Origin: JBDROU01 sp043809745 [NCBI: bacterium]
GTDB lineage: Bacteria > Elusimicrobiota > JBDRMW01
Direction: 5' to 3'
NCBI GenBank assembly: GCA_043809745.1
Contig: JBDROU010000033.1
Span: forward strand, 20,077 to 84,076
Length of the DNA: 64,000 nucleotides
Shown: positions 6,989 to 21,900 of the stretch, one piece after another
How the letters are laid out: every line of letters begins with the position of its first letter
Numbering within the stretch: position 1 is the first letter of the stretch
Translations under genes and position numbers: made by a program
The notes under the pieces: model-generated
Seen by the model: the letters and a program-made list of their open reading frames with translations, nothing else
What the model was told of the DNA's origin: nothing
Databases searched by the model: none

Positions 6989-9900
6989 ATGAGAGATACT
7001 AATAAGATAATAATAAGCAAGCTGGGTAAAGTAATATTAATTGCTTTATTTATCTGTATTACTTCCTTTAAAGCCGCGTTTGCTGGTTCTACCCCTCCGG
7101 CAGGTGTTACTACGTTAAGCGGTCTGGTTTCCATACAAAAAGGTGTTATACAACTTACCTGGCTTTCTCCCGGTGATGACGGAACTGTGGGGGATCTGAC
7201 AACCGGGTCAGAATTCAGAATCCAATATTCTTCATATTCGGTTGCCTGGAGCAAAGATAATGCTCAGATAATTATTTCTACAACTGGAGTAACCCCGCTT
7301 ACCCAGCAGAATAAAACAATTACAAGTCTTCTAACATATACCACATATACATTTAAAATATGGACCAAGGACGATAACGAAAATTGGTCAACGATCTCAA
7401 ATGAGGCAATCGTGCAGACCTGGGGGTTTGATGATGAGGAGGTATATGTTGGGGGATTTGCCAACAGCGGGTTGGTGTTTGGAGATGTGGCCTGGGGAGA
7501 TTATGATAATGATGGCGATATGGATGTGCTGGCAAACGGCAGGGATTCTTCTATGAATTCCCAGCTGCGTGTTTATTACAATACAGGCGCTGGTCTTATG
7601 AATTCAACCCCGATAGAAGTTGGAGGCGGTTCCGATACTGGGTTGGAGTATGGAGGAGTTGCCTGGGGTGATTTTGATAATGATGGTGATCTGGATATAC
7701 TTACGAGCGGTACGGATAATTCGATGCAAGAACAGCTTAGAGTATACAAAAACACGGGTGGAAGTTTTGATTCAAACCAAATAGAGGTCGGGGGCAGTTC
7801 TAATACCGGTTTATGGAAAGGCGAGGTAGCTTGGGGCGATTATGACAATGATGGAGATCTGGATGTGCTTGCCAGCGGACAGGACAGCACTACCGGACAG
7901 CAGCTTCGCATTTATAAGAATGAAGGAGATGGTTACATAAATATATCTCCAGTTGAAGTAGGTGGAGGTTCTAGTACCGGCTTAATGTACGGTGGTGTGG
8001 CTTGGGGGGACTATGATGATGACGGTGATTTGGATGTATTGGCTAGCGGAAGTGATTCAATCATGGATTTTCAATTACGCATATATGAAAATACAGGAGA
8101 AGGTATTATAAATAGTAATCAAATAGAAGTAGGCGGTAGCTCGGATAGCGGGTTATACTACGGTGATGTTGCCTGGGGAGATTATGATAATGACGGTGAT
8201 CTGGATTTAGTTTCAAGTGGGTACGATAGCAGCAGCAACAGACAGCTCAGGGTTTATCAGAATGATGGAGGGACAATTAATACATCGCAAATAGAAGTTG
8301 ACGGATTTAATGATGGTTTATTTAACGGTGGTGTGGCCTGGGGTGATTTTAACAATGATGGGACATTGGATTTATTGGCTTCCGGTGTGGGCATTACATC
8401 GGAAGAACAATTAAGGGTCTATGAGAATTCCGGAGGTGGGAGTTTTTACACAAATACGATAGTTGTTGAGGAAGTTGGAAATGATATGTTGGTACAGGGA
8501 AAGGTTGAATGGTGCGATTATGATATTGACGGGGATATAGATATACTGGTAAGCGGTTGGGATGGAGTCGGTCAAGAAGAGCTTAAGATATACAAAAATA
8601 CTCTGGTTGAGTTTGTCGGCAGCGGGGCAGCAAATACGGCGCCAAATCAACCTGCAGGATTTTCGGTTGAAGAAATAAGTGACAAGATAGTCTTCAAATG
8701 GTCGCCGGCATCGGATACGGGTACCGGGGCTACACCTGCAGCCGGATTATATTATAATTTGGCTGTGTCAACAGAAAACAGCATAGGCAATGATCCGGCA
8801 ACCTCTGTTTACGGAAGCCCTCTTTTAGGCAATTTTGTTAGACCTCCGAAGATATATGATAGCAACACAAGGTATGGTATCGCTCTTGACTTGCCGGTAG
8901 GTGTTACCTATTATTGGGCAGTTGCTGCAATTGACGTCGGACTTTCAAGTAGTTCATATTCAGCTATTCAATCTACTTATATACCTCCTAATATTCCGCC
9001 ATGCGCGATAAGCGATTTAACCGCGGTTATAGGGGTTGATGAAGGAGAGATAACATTGGAATGGACAGCTCCCGGTAATGACGATCAAGTGGGAGTCGCT
9101 GATCACTACATTGTTAAATGGGATACAAATCAGATAACTACAGCAGATTTTGACAGCGCAACAACATATATACAGAGTTGGACACCGATTACCGGTGGAA
9201 GTGATGAGATGCATAATGTAATCGGATTTATTCCGGGTACGACTTATTATTTTGCGATAAAGGCTGTTGATGATGAAGCTGTTTCCGGTTATTGGTCAAC
9301 AATTGGGGCAAATACTCAGAATTACGCAGCAGCAAAAATATCCTATAAAAGGTACTGGGTGGCAGCTTCAGCAGGGTTATGGACTGATACGAGTAATTGG
9401 TCAACTACTTCCGGTGGCGGGGGCGGAGCATCTATACCTGATCCAACGCAGGTAGCTGTATTTGACGGCGGCAGCAGCTCCAACTGCAGTATTGACACTG
9501 AAGCTGTAGTTGATTCTATCGTTCTGTGCTCTACTTACACCGCAACAGTTACAGTTTCTTCTCCCACATTTAAAGCAATAAGTCTAACAAAAATTGAAGG
9601 GGGAACGTTCAGCACTAATATGAGCAGTATAACAGCCGGTTCTTATTCTCAATCGGGAGGGATGTATAATGCGGGTGTATCTACAATTACGTGTGACGGC
9701 AGTTACTTTGAAATAACAGGAGGTACGTATAACTACGGCAATTCAACGCTGGTAATGGATATAAGCAACAATAATATGAATTTATTTATCGATGGATATG
9801 CTTTAAATAAGGTTATTGTCAAGCAAAGCGGAACTTTCAGCAGAAACCTTATTATAGGTTCGGGAACGATAACCATAAACGGCAGTTTACAGATTGATGC

Positions 9901-12900
9901 CGCCAATTCAGGCGATGTCATCATAAATGCTTTTATATATGATCCGGATGTTAATCTTAATAACAACCTGGATTGTTTAGGGGAAGGGTCCGGTTATGAG
10001 AGGCTTTATATGGGTGATGGCACCTGGACAGTTGAAGGCAATATCAATCTTTCGAGTGCAACTGTTAATTCTGATTTTTCAACATTAGTAATGAACAAGA
10101 TGGGTACAGGAATAATTGTAGGATCGGGTTATCTTAATAATGTAACAATATCAACTTCAGCGATAGGGATAAATAGTGATGTTGAAATAAAAGGAACATT
10201 GACGGTTGCTTCAGGTAAAAATTTACAAATTGCCAAAGACTGTGAATTAATGATGAAACCCTCATCTGATATAGATATAAACGGCAGTATTGAAGGGCCC
10301 GGGATACTTATATTGCAGGATTACGATGAAGCCAAACTTGGGATAACAGGCACGATTAGAGCAGAAACTGCATATCAGACCTATCTTAATAATGTTACTA
10401 TCCCCCCAAGAGAGTTTTTAGGCGGACTGACAATTATTAATGAAGGTGTCTCGAATAGAACCGCTATATTAGGAACAGGGACCTCTCAGGTAATAAAATC
10501 AAGCGCGAATATTGCTGTATATTGTGGAGGTATGGGCGATATAACGTTAGATGCAGCCACACTTAATCCGGATATTAATATATCAAATGGTTCTTTATTG
10601 ACAGCTAGTCAAGGTTTTGGTCACGTAAATGTTAACATGGGATCGGGTGATTGGATTACATCCGGCGGTATTATGGTAAGCTCGACTACTTTAAATGCAG
10701 GCAATTCAACGGTTATAGTAAAAAGTAACGCGGGTTTTAATCCTTTAAGTACAGGTATAAACAATGATGTTCATGCGGTTGCAGAATTTAAGGGCGGTTT
10801 GGTGGCGGGAGGTATATTCACTCAAGCCGGAGGAAGCTCAAGGGAGAAGATCACTTTCTGGGATGGTGACAGCTGGGAAGCTATGTCCACTGGAATGAAC
10901 GGGGATGTTCATGCCTTGATCGTTTATAACGGTATGCTTATAGCGGGCGGTAATTTTACAACCGCCGGTGGTATTACTGTTAACAGGATAGCTATGTGGG
11001 ATGGCAGCAGCTGGTATGCTTTGGGTTCAGGTATAGGAAACGGAGAGGTCTTTGCGCTATCAATATATAAAGGAAAGCTGGCAGTAGGAGGGAGCTTCAC
11101 CCTGGCAGGCGGGAAGTCTGCTTCAAGAATAGCGTTGTGGAACGGGTTTGAGTGGGAAGCGTTTAGTTCAGGTATGAATGATACGATATATGCTCTTAAA
11201 GAGTACAAAGATAGACTGTACGCTGGAGGGGCGTTTGTTTCTCCGCAAAGTAGAGTTGCTTATTGGGACGGTACGAGCTGGTTGCCTTTGTCCGGCGGGT
11301 TAAATAATACAGTTTATGCTATGGAAGAGCATGAAGATGAACTATTTGTGGGAGGAGCATTTACTAACCAAGGCAACAATATTGCGCGTTGGAATGGGTC
11401 ATTCTGGAGTTCATGCGGAGCTGGAGTGAATAATACGGTTAGGTCAATTTCAGTATGGAATTATGATTTGATGGTTGGCGGTGATTTTACAATGGTGGAT
11501 GGAAGAGTATCAAAAAGAATAGCAGGATATTATGGTGCCGGCGGTTGGGATACTTTTTATTATGGGGCAGATAATACTGTAAACGCGCTGGCTTCTTTTC
11601 AAAATTCGCTGGTATTGGGAGGCAAATTTAATTTGGTTGATGATGTCCCCAATACTATTCGCATAGCCAAATACCAGAATAATGCAGAAATATCCTTATC
11701 CAGTGAAACTCTTAATATTGTTGATATTCAAGACACATCAGAAGATGGGGTAATTTTTGAAGATGTGGTTATATCTACTTTAATAGCAACTCAGCCTAAT
11801 ACCAAACTGTATTTTAAGCATTATTCAACATCTGCATTTACGAATGTTAATATAAATGGCCAATCAAATGATACAAGAATAATGTTGAGAAGTACGATTA
11901 ATACCACATCTTATTACTGGGATGTTGCCGGGACTCAAAATATATCTTATGCAGATATCCGAGATTGCAACGCATCATTGGGAAGTACAATAGATGCGGA
12001 TGATGGAACGAATGTAAACTCCGGGAACAATGTGAACTGGGATTTTACAGCTTCGGGGACGCCTGCTGATGTTACAGACCTTACAGCATTAACTTCTGTT
12101 GATGAAGGCGAGATTGATCTGCATTGGAGTTCACCTGGAAATGATGGGACTATTGGTCTGCTTACCGGTGAATACAGGATTCAGTATTCAACAGATACCG
12201 GGGTTGTATGGTCTACGACAACGGCGCAGGTTACTATTTCCACCTCTAATGTTATACCTCTAAGCCAGCAAAACTATGCGATTAGCGGTTTGGATTTTGG
12301 AGCTACATATTATTTCCGCTTGTGGACGCAGAACGAGCTTTCTACCTGGAGTTTTGTCAGCAATGGAGCCACCAACTGGGCGCAGGTTAATCAGCCTTAT
12401 TCAAAATACTGGGCAGCTACAACTGATGATCAATGGGCTAACGGATATAACTGGTCAAGAACCCCTGGCGGGACCCGCGGCGCCGGAGCTCCGGATTTTA
12501 ATGACACAGCAGTTTTTGGCAACGGCGGATCTACATATACCTGCTGGGTATCAACAAATCCAGTGGTTAAAGCAATTAGTATTGAGGCGGGATATATAGG
12601 TCCGGTGCAGTTAAATGCTCCATGCACTAGTTTTACAGTAACAGAAACATTTGATATATATTCATCCACTTTTAACGGATACCCCGGAGCAGTTATAGAA
12701 ATCAGCACTTTCACTATGAGCGGCGGTCAGTTTAATGCCGGATCTTCCACAGTATCTGTAAGCAATGATTTTACGGTTTCCGGAGGGAGCTGCGTTTTAA
12801 ATATGGCTGATTTCAAGCTGGTTGGCAGTAATAATCAGGATGTTGCTTTATCCACTAATATTGCCATAGCCAGATTTATAGTTGATAAACCCGCTGGGAC

Positions 12901-15900
12901 AGCTTATATGAAAAGCGGCATGACCGTAAAAAATCATTTTGAAATTATAGATGGTACACTGGATTGCGATGGAGGAATCGTTCGTGATTTCTATATTGAA
13001 GCCAGCTCTTTTACTATTAATGGAGGGGCTTCCTTCAATCCCGGTTTGTCGGAGTTTATATTTACTGATAGCGGTGTTTCGACAGTTCAGGAAATAAATA
13101 TGCCGGGACAAGCTTTTAATGATTTGAGAATGGATAGAACATTCCAAACATTTCAAATCAAGGCTTTGTCGGACATAAATGTTGCGAATGATTTCAAGGT
13201 AGGAAAAGGTATTTTCGAAATTGTTGATTCTACTGTTAATGTAGATAATAGTTTTACTTATACTGAACCTTCCACCGGGACTGTAAAGGTTGGGAATAAC
13301 GGATATCTGCATATAATTAACGGAGCGGTTCAGGGTAATGGAATTTTAAGATTAATGGATGGAGGTGTTATACAAGTTGACAATCAGCTGGACATAAATA
13401 ATGATGGTAAATTGCAATCTGCTTACTCGGTGTTTCCCGATAAAGCAAACTTTTTACGCGGTAATGGAAGTTATTTCGTTTTTGATTTGGAAGGTGAGAT
13501 AAATATATCTCAGGAGCTTATAGTATTAAATAGTGAAGGAATAGTCTGCCATAACAGCCCGAACTTAAGCGGATTTAACAATATAACATTTACCGATGTT
13601 ACTCCCGGGAATGCGGCGATCATTATACAGGATGTTACCGGTGATGTTTATATAACTTCCTGTACATTCAACTCAAATGTCAGTACAAACGTATATTGTC
13701 AAAATGATATCTCACCCAGTACTGTAACAGTTAAATATGCATTTGGCAGTAAAGCAGGTCAGGATTATGAAAATGATTTTTTTGCTCGCATAGAATGGTT
13801 TGATGATTTTCTTCCAGGCGAAATTACGGATTTTATTGCAGTGACCGGATCAGCGGACGGCGAGATAGATTTGAGCTGGATAGCTCCGGGTGATGATGAT
13901 TCTAAAGGTATAGTTAAATATTATGATATCAGATATTCTACATATGCAGTATCAAATCCTACAGATACCTGGGACAGTCTATATGTAGGGGACCCGGCAC
14001 CGCCTGCTCCTGTAGAACCCGGGGATCCTCAAGTCCATACTTTGGGAGACTTAACAATTGCTCCTACCTTATATATATATATAAAAGCGTTTGATGAACT
14101 GGGTAATTATTCATGGGAAGAATCATCCGGTACAATGCCTGGAGATTATACGGAACCTGACAGCGGTGTTTCGCTGCCAATTAATAATCAATGGTTTAAT
14201 GAGCTGATCACAATTTCCGGTACCGCATCTGACAATATTTCTCAAAATATCGAAGCTGTTAAAATTGCCGTTAAACGCAAATCGGATAATTTTTATTTTA
14301 ACGGGAGCGGTTTTACGTCCACTTATACTACCATGAGTGTTACAATTGATAATGTAGACGGATACAATATCGAATGGCATTATGAAGATGTAGATTTAGA
14401 TTATTATATAGAAGGAGGCGGAGTATATGAAATCTATACGTACGGAGAAGATCTGCAGGGCAACTATGAAACGGTGAATGCTACAACTACATTTAAGATA
14501 GACAGATCTACCCCAACCAGCGGTATCGCAGATCCCAACCAGTTGTTTTTAAACAGCCTTCCGATAGTATCAGGAACAGTTATTGAAACTCCGGAAAATA
14601 GTATATATTCAATAACCGCGGATATTGATATTGCCATTCAAGAAAATCCCCATATTTCGGGCGATTATTGGACCGGATTGGCGTTTGACTCTGCCACAAT
14701 ACACTGGTTAACGGATGTCTCTACTTCAACAACAGCCACGCTTACATATTGGAATTATCCATCTCCGACCTGGGCGGATGGCACCAAATACAGGGTATAC
14801 ACAAAAGCCGTCGATACAGCTGGTAATTACGAGTTAGGAAATACAAGTTTTACTTTTACATATGACGTTTCCACTCCGGTAGCCCGAATTGAAAATCCTT
14901 CCGGAAGTTTCAGAATGAAAGATACAGGTATAGTAACTATTCAGGGGACTGCCGATGATCCTAATAACGGTGAAGTCAGTCAGGTGCAGTACAGAATTAA
15001 GCAGCAAGGAGGCAACTACTGGGATGGTGCAAGCGGATTTAATGAGGCTGATGGAAATGCAGCCTGGATTGTTTCTGATACTTCAGATGGTTGGGCTAAC
15101 TGGAACAGCACATTTACGGTAAGCGCATCTAATGGCTACATCAATGAAGTGAATTACGATATTGAGATACGTGTTGTTGATAGTGCGGGTAATTACGGTG
15201 TAGATTACGACACGGTTACACTGACAGCCGATTTCAGCATGCCGCAGGCAAACATTACCGATCCGGTGAATTCCTATATTAACTCGATTTCTGCAATTAA
15301 TGGTACCAGCAGCGATCCTTTTACAGGTTCAATCGATAAAGTTAGGATTACTGTCAAACAGTTAAGCGATGGATTATTCTGGACCGGCGCTAATTTTACA
15401 ACGCCGACTACATTTTACATAACCGCTTCAGGCACCGAAAATTGGAGTTATGATGTTATAAAATCAACACACCTTACGCATGGAACATCCTATTATATTG
15501 TGGCGGCATCATCAGATACAGCGGGGAATATAGAAATGACTCCGGATCAAATTACATTTACATATGACATCGGTTTGCCTACTTCCACAATTGAAAGCCC
15601 TGTGCACGATTCGGTCCTGAATGAACTGGTGACTATATCCGGTACGGCTGTTGATGAGTTTGGTATTGGTGTCGTAAAGGTAAGAATTAAAAGAGACGAC
15701 AATAAATATTGGGACGGAGCTGCTTGGGTAGCAACTGAGACTTATTTAACCGCATCGGATACCGACTACTGGTATTATGACACGGATACCGTAAGCTGGA
15801 CCAGCGGATCAACTTATGATATAAATTGCCGCGCGACAGATCTTGCTACAAATCTTGAAATTATTAGTTCTACAACAACCTTTTTATTTGATAATGTTGC

Positions 15901-18900
15901 TCCTACTTCATATGTCCAGTTCCCTGCAAATAATGAATTTTATTCCACCGTAAAGACTCTTCCAAATGCATATGGGGCAGGAGTTGAATCTGCTTCCGAA
16001 ATTGATAACATTAAATTATCATTTAGGGATGAAACATCGGGTAAATATTGGAACGGTTCGGATGCGTTTGATTCGGATGTAGAATCCTGGCATACTGTTA
16101 ATGATACGGATACCTGGACGTGGGCGGTACCTGAAGCCTATTTAGTTAATGGGAGAAATTACAGGATGAGAACAATAGCAACCGACCAGGCGAATAATTC
16201 TGAAACACCTAGTGCAGGTATTACATTTGGTTTTGACTTAACCGAACCGGATTCAGCAATATCCAACATAACAGATGGGGTAACAATAGATCCAACAGGT
16301 GCGATAATGGGAACCGCGTCAGATTCATTTGCCGGTGCGGGTGAGATTGAATATTATTTAAGACTGGATTCTGGAACTTTCAGTCCTATCCCGGATGGTG
16401 ATGATCTGTACTGGAATGGTTCTGACTGGCAGGCTTCAGGTATCTGGATTAGTTCGGATGTTCAGGGCACAGCCTCTAGTTGGTTTATAGATAAAGACAG
16501 CATTACCTGGGTAACAGGTCAAAAGTACTGGATGAGCATAAAAGCCAAGGATAACGCAGATAACTGGGAGACTGCGATAACTACAACTTCCTTTTATATG
16601 GCCAAGCCGGCGACTCATCTTAAGGTTGAGGGTATAACGTCGCCTCATACCGCAGGTACTTTAACCAGTGTAACAGTTACCGCGCTGGATGACGATAATA
16701 ATACTGCTTTTACATACGCCAGTTCCGTAACATTTACGGTTTTAGGCGGGCCTGAAACAGCAGGTGTAGAATTACCATCGAATTATACTTTTGTGCCGGC
16801 TACTGATATGGGTGTTCATGTGTTCAGTAATGCTGTAAATCTAAAGAAGGCCGGATCCAGAACTGTGATAGTTACTGATATAGATAACGGGAGTATTAAC
16901 GGAAGCCAGAGCAGTATTCAAGTGGATTCAGCCGCGCTAACAGGATTGCAGGCGCTTGTTCCGGGAGAGACTTCGGCCCCGGGTACAACAACAGGCAAAA
17001 TAGGAACACCAGCAGTACAAACTGCCGGAGCAGGTTTTACAATGACTGTTAATGCTGTAGATAACTATTTCAATGTCGTGTCTACCGATGTTTCGGTAAG
17101 TATAGATACAGAAGATCCTTATGATACGGAACCCGGTGATCAAGCGTTAACCGACGGGATAGGTTCTTTTACTCTTACCTTTAAGACAGCTAATACTTCG
17201 CCGGGATGGATAAGTACCGCAACTGCTTCGGGTTTGAGTGCCGGTGTAAGCGCTCCTGTCCCGGTTAATCCTGATGCCGCTTCAAAACTGCTTTTGCTGC
17301 TTCCCGGAGAAACCCATAATCCTGGTTCAGTTGGTGGAAAAACAGGTGCGCCCGATACTCAGCAGGTTGAAGTCAGTTTCGATGTAACAGTCAAAGCCTG
17401 TGACGCCAATTTTAATACAGATCCGAGTCAAACTCAGGAAGTTCATCTGGCTGATTCCGAGGGGAATACCATGCCTGCGGATGCAAATATGGTTGCCGGT
17501 ATGAAAATATTTAGCGTGACCCTGATCTCACCAACTACACACCAGATTACAGTTACTGATGTTGATGTTACAGCGCCTGCCATGACTTTATATACAACGC
17601 CGGAATTCGATGTAACTCCCGGTATTGTGCCTAATGCTATCAGCGATTTAACAGTTCTTCAAGGATCAAATGAAGGCGAAGTAACCCTTCAGTGGGCTGC
17701 GCCGGGTGATGATGCAACTGCCGGAACCGCAACGTCCTATATAGTTAAATGGGATACTAATCAGATAACAGGCGCCGGTTTTGATAGCGCAACTACTTAT
17801 AACCAATCCTGGACACCGCTTTATGGCGGAAGCCCGGAAGGGCCTTATACAATATCAGGTTTTACAGGCGGGGTGACATACTATTTTGCTATTAAAGCGG
17901 TGGATGATTTAGGTTATATCGGTAGTTGGTCTGAATCTGTAAACACATTAAATTATAATTCAGCGCAGGTAGACTTAGTGGAACCTAGCGCTGTGAGTGA
18001 TTTAACCGCTTTGACAGGAGCAATAGAAGGTGAGATTACATTAGCATGGACCGCACCGGGTGATGATGAATCATCGGGGACAGCCACATCATATATATTA
18101 AAATGGGATACATTGCAAATAAATACAGCTGGATTTGACAGCGCAACGACTTATAGCCAGAGTTGGATACCGCAAGTTAATGGCAGCGCAGAAGGTCCTT
18201 ATACGCTTGCTGGATTTAACGGCGGGGTAACATATTATTTTGCTATTAAAGCAGTTGATGATTTGGATAATAAAGGTAGTTGGTCCACAATTGTAGTTAA
18301 TTCTCAAAATTACGCCTATGCTCAAATTGATGTTAGTGCACCTTGTTCCATAAGTGATTTAACAGCAATAGCAGGTACGAATGAAGGTGAGATTGATTTG
18401 GCCTGGACAGCTCCGGGTGATGATGAAGGCTCAGGAACTCCTGCAAGTTATATTGTAAAATATGATACAACTCAGATTACCAATGCCAGTTTTAATGCTG
18501 CAATCGAGTATGTTCAGTTATGGGTGCCTTTAGCGGCAGGCGGATCTGAGTCCCAGACTGTTTCCGGTTTTGTTCCGGGATCAACTTATTATTTCGCAAT
18601 AAAAGCGGTAGATGAAATGGGGAATACAGGTGAATGGTCTGTTGCGGGTATTAATACATTAGCTGATGGCCCCGCAATGGATTTGAATCCCGGAGTACCG
18701 ATAAGTCCAACCATAGAAACCGTCAGCTACTGTTCAATAAATCTTAACTGGACTGCTCCGAATAATTTGGATATAAACCATTACCTGGTTTACTACGACT
18801 CCGATGCTTCCGGTGTGCCATATAGCGGGACAGGAGCTGTGGATGGCATGTCTCCAATAATTGTCCCAGCACCGCCATATTTGTTGACGGGGCTCACTCA

Positions 18901-21900
18901 AAAAGTCACCTATTATATCGCAATCAAGACTGTTGATGACGGGGGTTATGAAAGTACTTATTCAACTGAAGTCTCAACAAGGACGCCTGCAATACCTCCA
19001 GCTGTTCCTACGTCGTTTGCTGGTGTTGCGCTTTCAACTGAGAGTATAAAATGGACCTGGACCGATAATGCTGATAATGAGGATGGGTTCAGAATTTTAG
19101 ACGGATCGGATATATTGGTTCAGCAATTAACTGAAAATACAACATTTTGGGTAGAGACTGTGGGTTCTCCCAATGATGCAATTACCAGAAAAGTTGAGGT
19201 TTACAATGAAGCCAGTACCGTAAAGACATCAGCTGTCTTAGTTTATACTCTGGCTGCCGTTCCTGATGATCTGGGTGTGGTTGCTGTAACCTCAACTACT
19301 ATAAATGTAAACTGGACAGGAAGTGTTACTGGCGATGCGGAAAGTTATATTGTCGCTGTTGCCACATATTCTGCATGTCCGGATAATCTTTATGCGGTCC
19401 AATCCGGCAGTCTGACTTCCCCAACTTATGAATACACAGTTCTCGGGCTTACTCAACAGAAAGAGTATTTTATTAAATTGAGGGTGTATAATGCCGACGA
19501 TGTCGTTCAGTACACAAGTTATGTAAGTACCGTAACTCTGGATGGAATCGCGCCGAATCAAATTGTTGATCTGGTGGGCGCAGCGAGCACAGCGGATGTT
19601 GGGATAGTTGACCTAACGTGGACTGCTCCTGGTGATGACGGTACACAAAATGGGGATGCGGCAATGTATACAATCAGATACTCATCTGTTATATTTACTG
19701 CGGATCAGTTTGACTCGCAGCCGTATGTTAAGTATGTTGTGCCCGGATCAGCCGAGAGCGCGGAGTCTTTAAGCATAACTGGATTGGAATACGGTTCAAC
19801 TTATTATTTCGCTATAAGGACCGAAGATGAAATACCAAATTATTCGGCTGTAAGCAATCTGGTTGTCGCGGCCGCATCAATCAAACACTGGATAGGCGGG
19901 AACGGCGCCTGGAATAATCCTTCAAACTGGCTGCCGTATGGTGTGCCGGTATCAACCCATGTTGTGCTTATAGACGCAGCGGGCTGCGATTCAAATGTTG
20001 ATGCTAATTATTCAGTAGAAAAAATTATCGTGAACTACGGAACGTTAGACCTTAACGCATACGATTTGACTATTTTAAGCACTGATTCTGATGATGCTGT
20101 CAGGACTTCCGCTAACGGCGGTATAACATTAAACGGCGGGAACTTAATCTTAAATGGAGGTTTTACCAACAATAGTTTAAGTTACAATTTAAGTTCCGGT
20201 TCTGTAACATTTACCGGAGTCGGTCAAAAATATTTCTCCGGTGTGTCAACCTCGCTGGATCAATTTGTAATTCAAAACGGAACTGTAGTACTTAATTTGA
20301 ACCTTGATATTAATGGAGATGTCAATATAGGAACATCTGGGAATCTTAACGTAAGCAACAGGACTGTGAGCATCGCAGGGGATTGGATAAATCAGGGCGG
20401 AGGCATGACTGCGGCAGCCGGGGCAGAGATAATATTTGACGGGACATCAGCGCAGACAGTAGGTGGCCCTTCGGATACGGATTTCGGATTAGCTCAACTT
20501 ACGGTAAACAAAGCTTCCGGGGCTTTGAGTTTGGGTAAGAATATGACTGTTGCGGGTGATGTGTTGTTTGATAACGGGACAGTAAATGCTCCGGCAGGCA
20601 TTACCCTCTCTTTAGGGAATAATCTTTCGCTTAATAATACAGGAATATTTAATATGAGCGGGTCAACAATGACTGTTGATGGTTATGTGCTGGTAAATGC
20701 GAGCTCAATGCTGTATCTTACCGATGGAGCTAAGGTTGTGCTTGCTGATGGGAAATCTATAGCAGTTAACTCGGGCGGTGAACTGAAATCAGATGCCTCT
20801 AATAATGTAATAACAAGCAAGACCCCGGGTGTGGAATACTACGGGTTAGTAGTCAACTCAGGCGGTACACTTTCAATCACCGGTTTGTTAATCGAGTATG
20901 TGAACTCATATGGTTTAAATATTAAAAACGGTGCAACAATTACTGGAAATGCAATAAATAATTTGACCGTACAGAATATTCAAAATGGAGGTGCCGCTGT
21001 TAATTTAGAATTTGTGGGAAGCGCGCACACCTACACCATGGATAATATTAATTTTGCAGACGCCAGCATAGCTACGAATGTTTCTGCCGCTAATCTTATT
21101 TACCCGGCAAGCATAACTTTAACTAATTATACCGGTATAAGAGGAGGGGAATCCTACGATAATGATCCTGCTGAGCCGGGGAACGATACAATTGTATGGA
21201 TTCTTGAAACTAACCCTCCGAGCGGTATTACGGATCTGTCTGCGGCAGCGCATACAACTATTAACGGTGCGGCAAAGCTTATGTTCACTGTTCCGGTTGA
21301 TGATACCGGTGTAACAAATTACCAAATAAGATATGCATCATATGCTGTTGCAGGGGATTCAACCGCATGGTGGAACAATGCTTCGAGCGCTTCAGCGGTG
21401 GCTGTTGCTGCCGTCGGTAATCCTGAAACGCTGAGCGTTACCGGTCTAACAGCCTGGACAACTTATTATTTTGCGGCTCGTCCCAGAGACAGTTCAGGCA
21501 ATATCGGTCCATTCCCAACATATTTAGGGACACCCGATACTCCGGGGGCTTTGGCTTCGGATAAGATCAGTCCAACTATCGGTTTATTAATACAAGACGG
21601 ATCTGAGGTTAACAGTTTAGCAGTTATTAACGGGACGGCTTCAGATACATTGCCTGGTTCCGGCCTTTCATCAATACAGCTCCAAATAATTGATGTCTCC
21701 GGTTCTAAATACTGGAACGGAAGCGTTTGGAGCGGTGTTGAGGTATCTTCAGTAATAGTTGCCTCCGGAAGTTGGAGTTATTCAACTGTACCGGCCTGGG
21801 AGAGCAACAAGGTTTACAGATTAAAATCTAAAGTTCAGGATATTGCAGGATTGTGGTCGGCTGAGGTTCAGGTTCAGTTTACATTTGATGATATTGCTCC

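Noticed and set aside
12848-13312. Antisense frames in the first giant gene (for example 12848-13312 and 6817-7254)
   Set aside because: They lack start signals and domain-like sequence, and lie inside well-supported modules of the sense protein.
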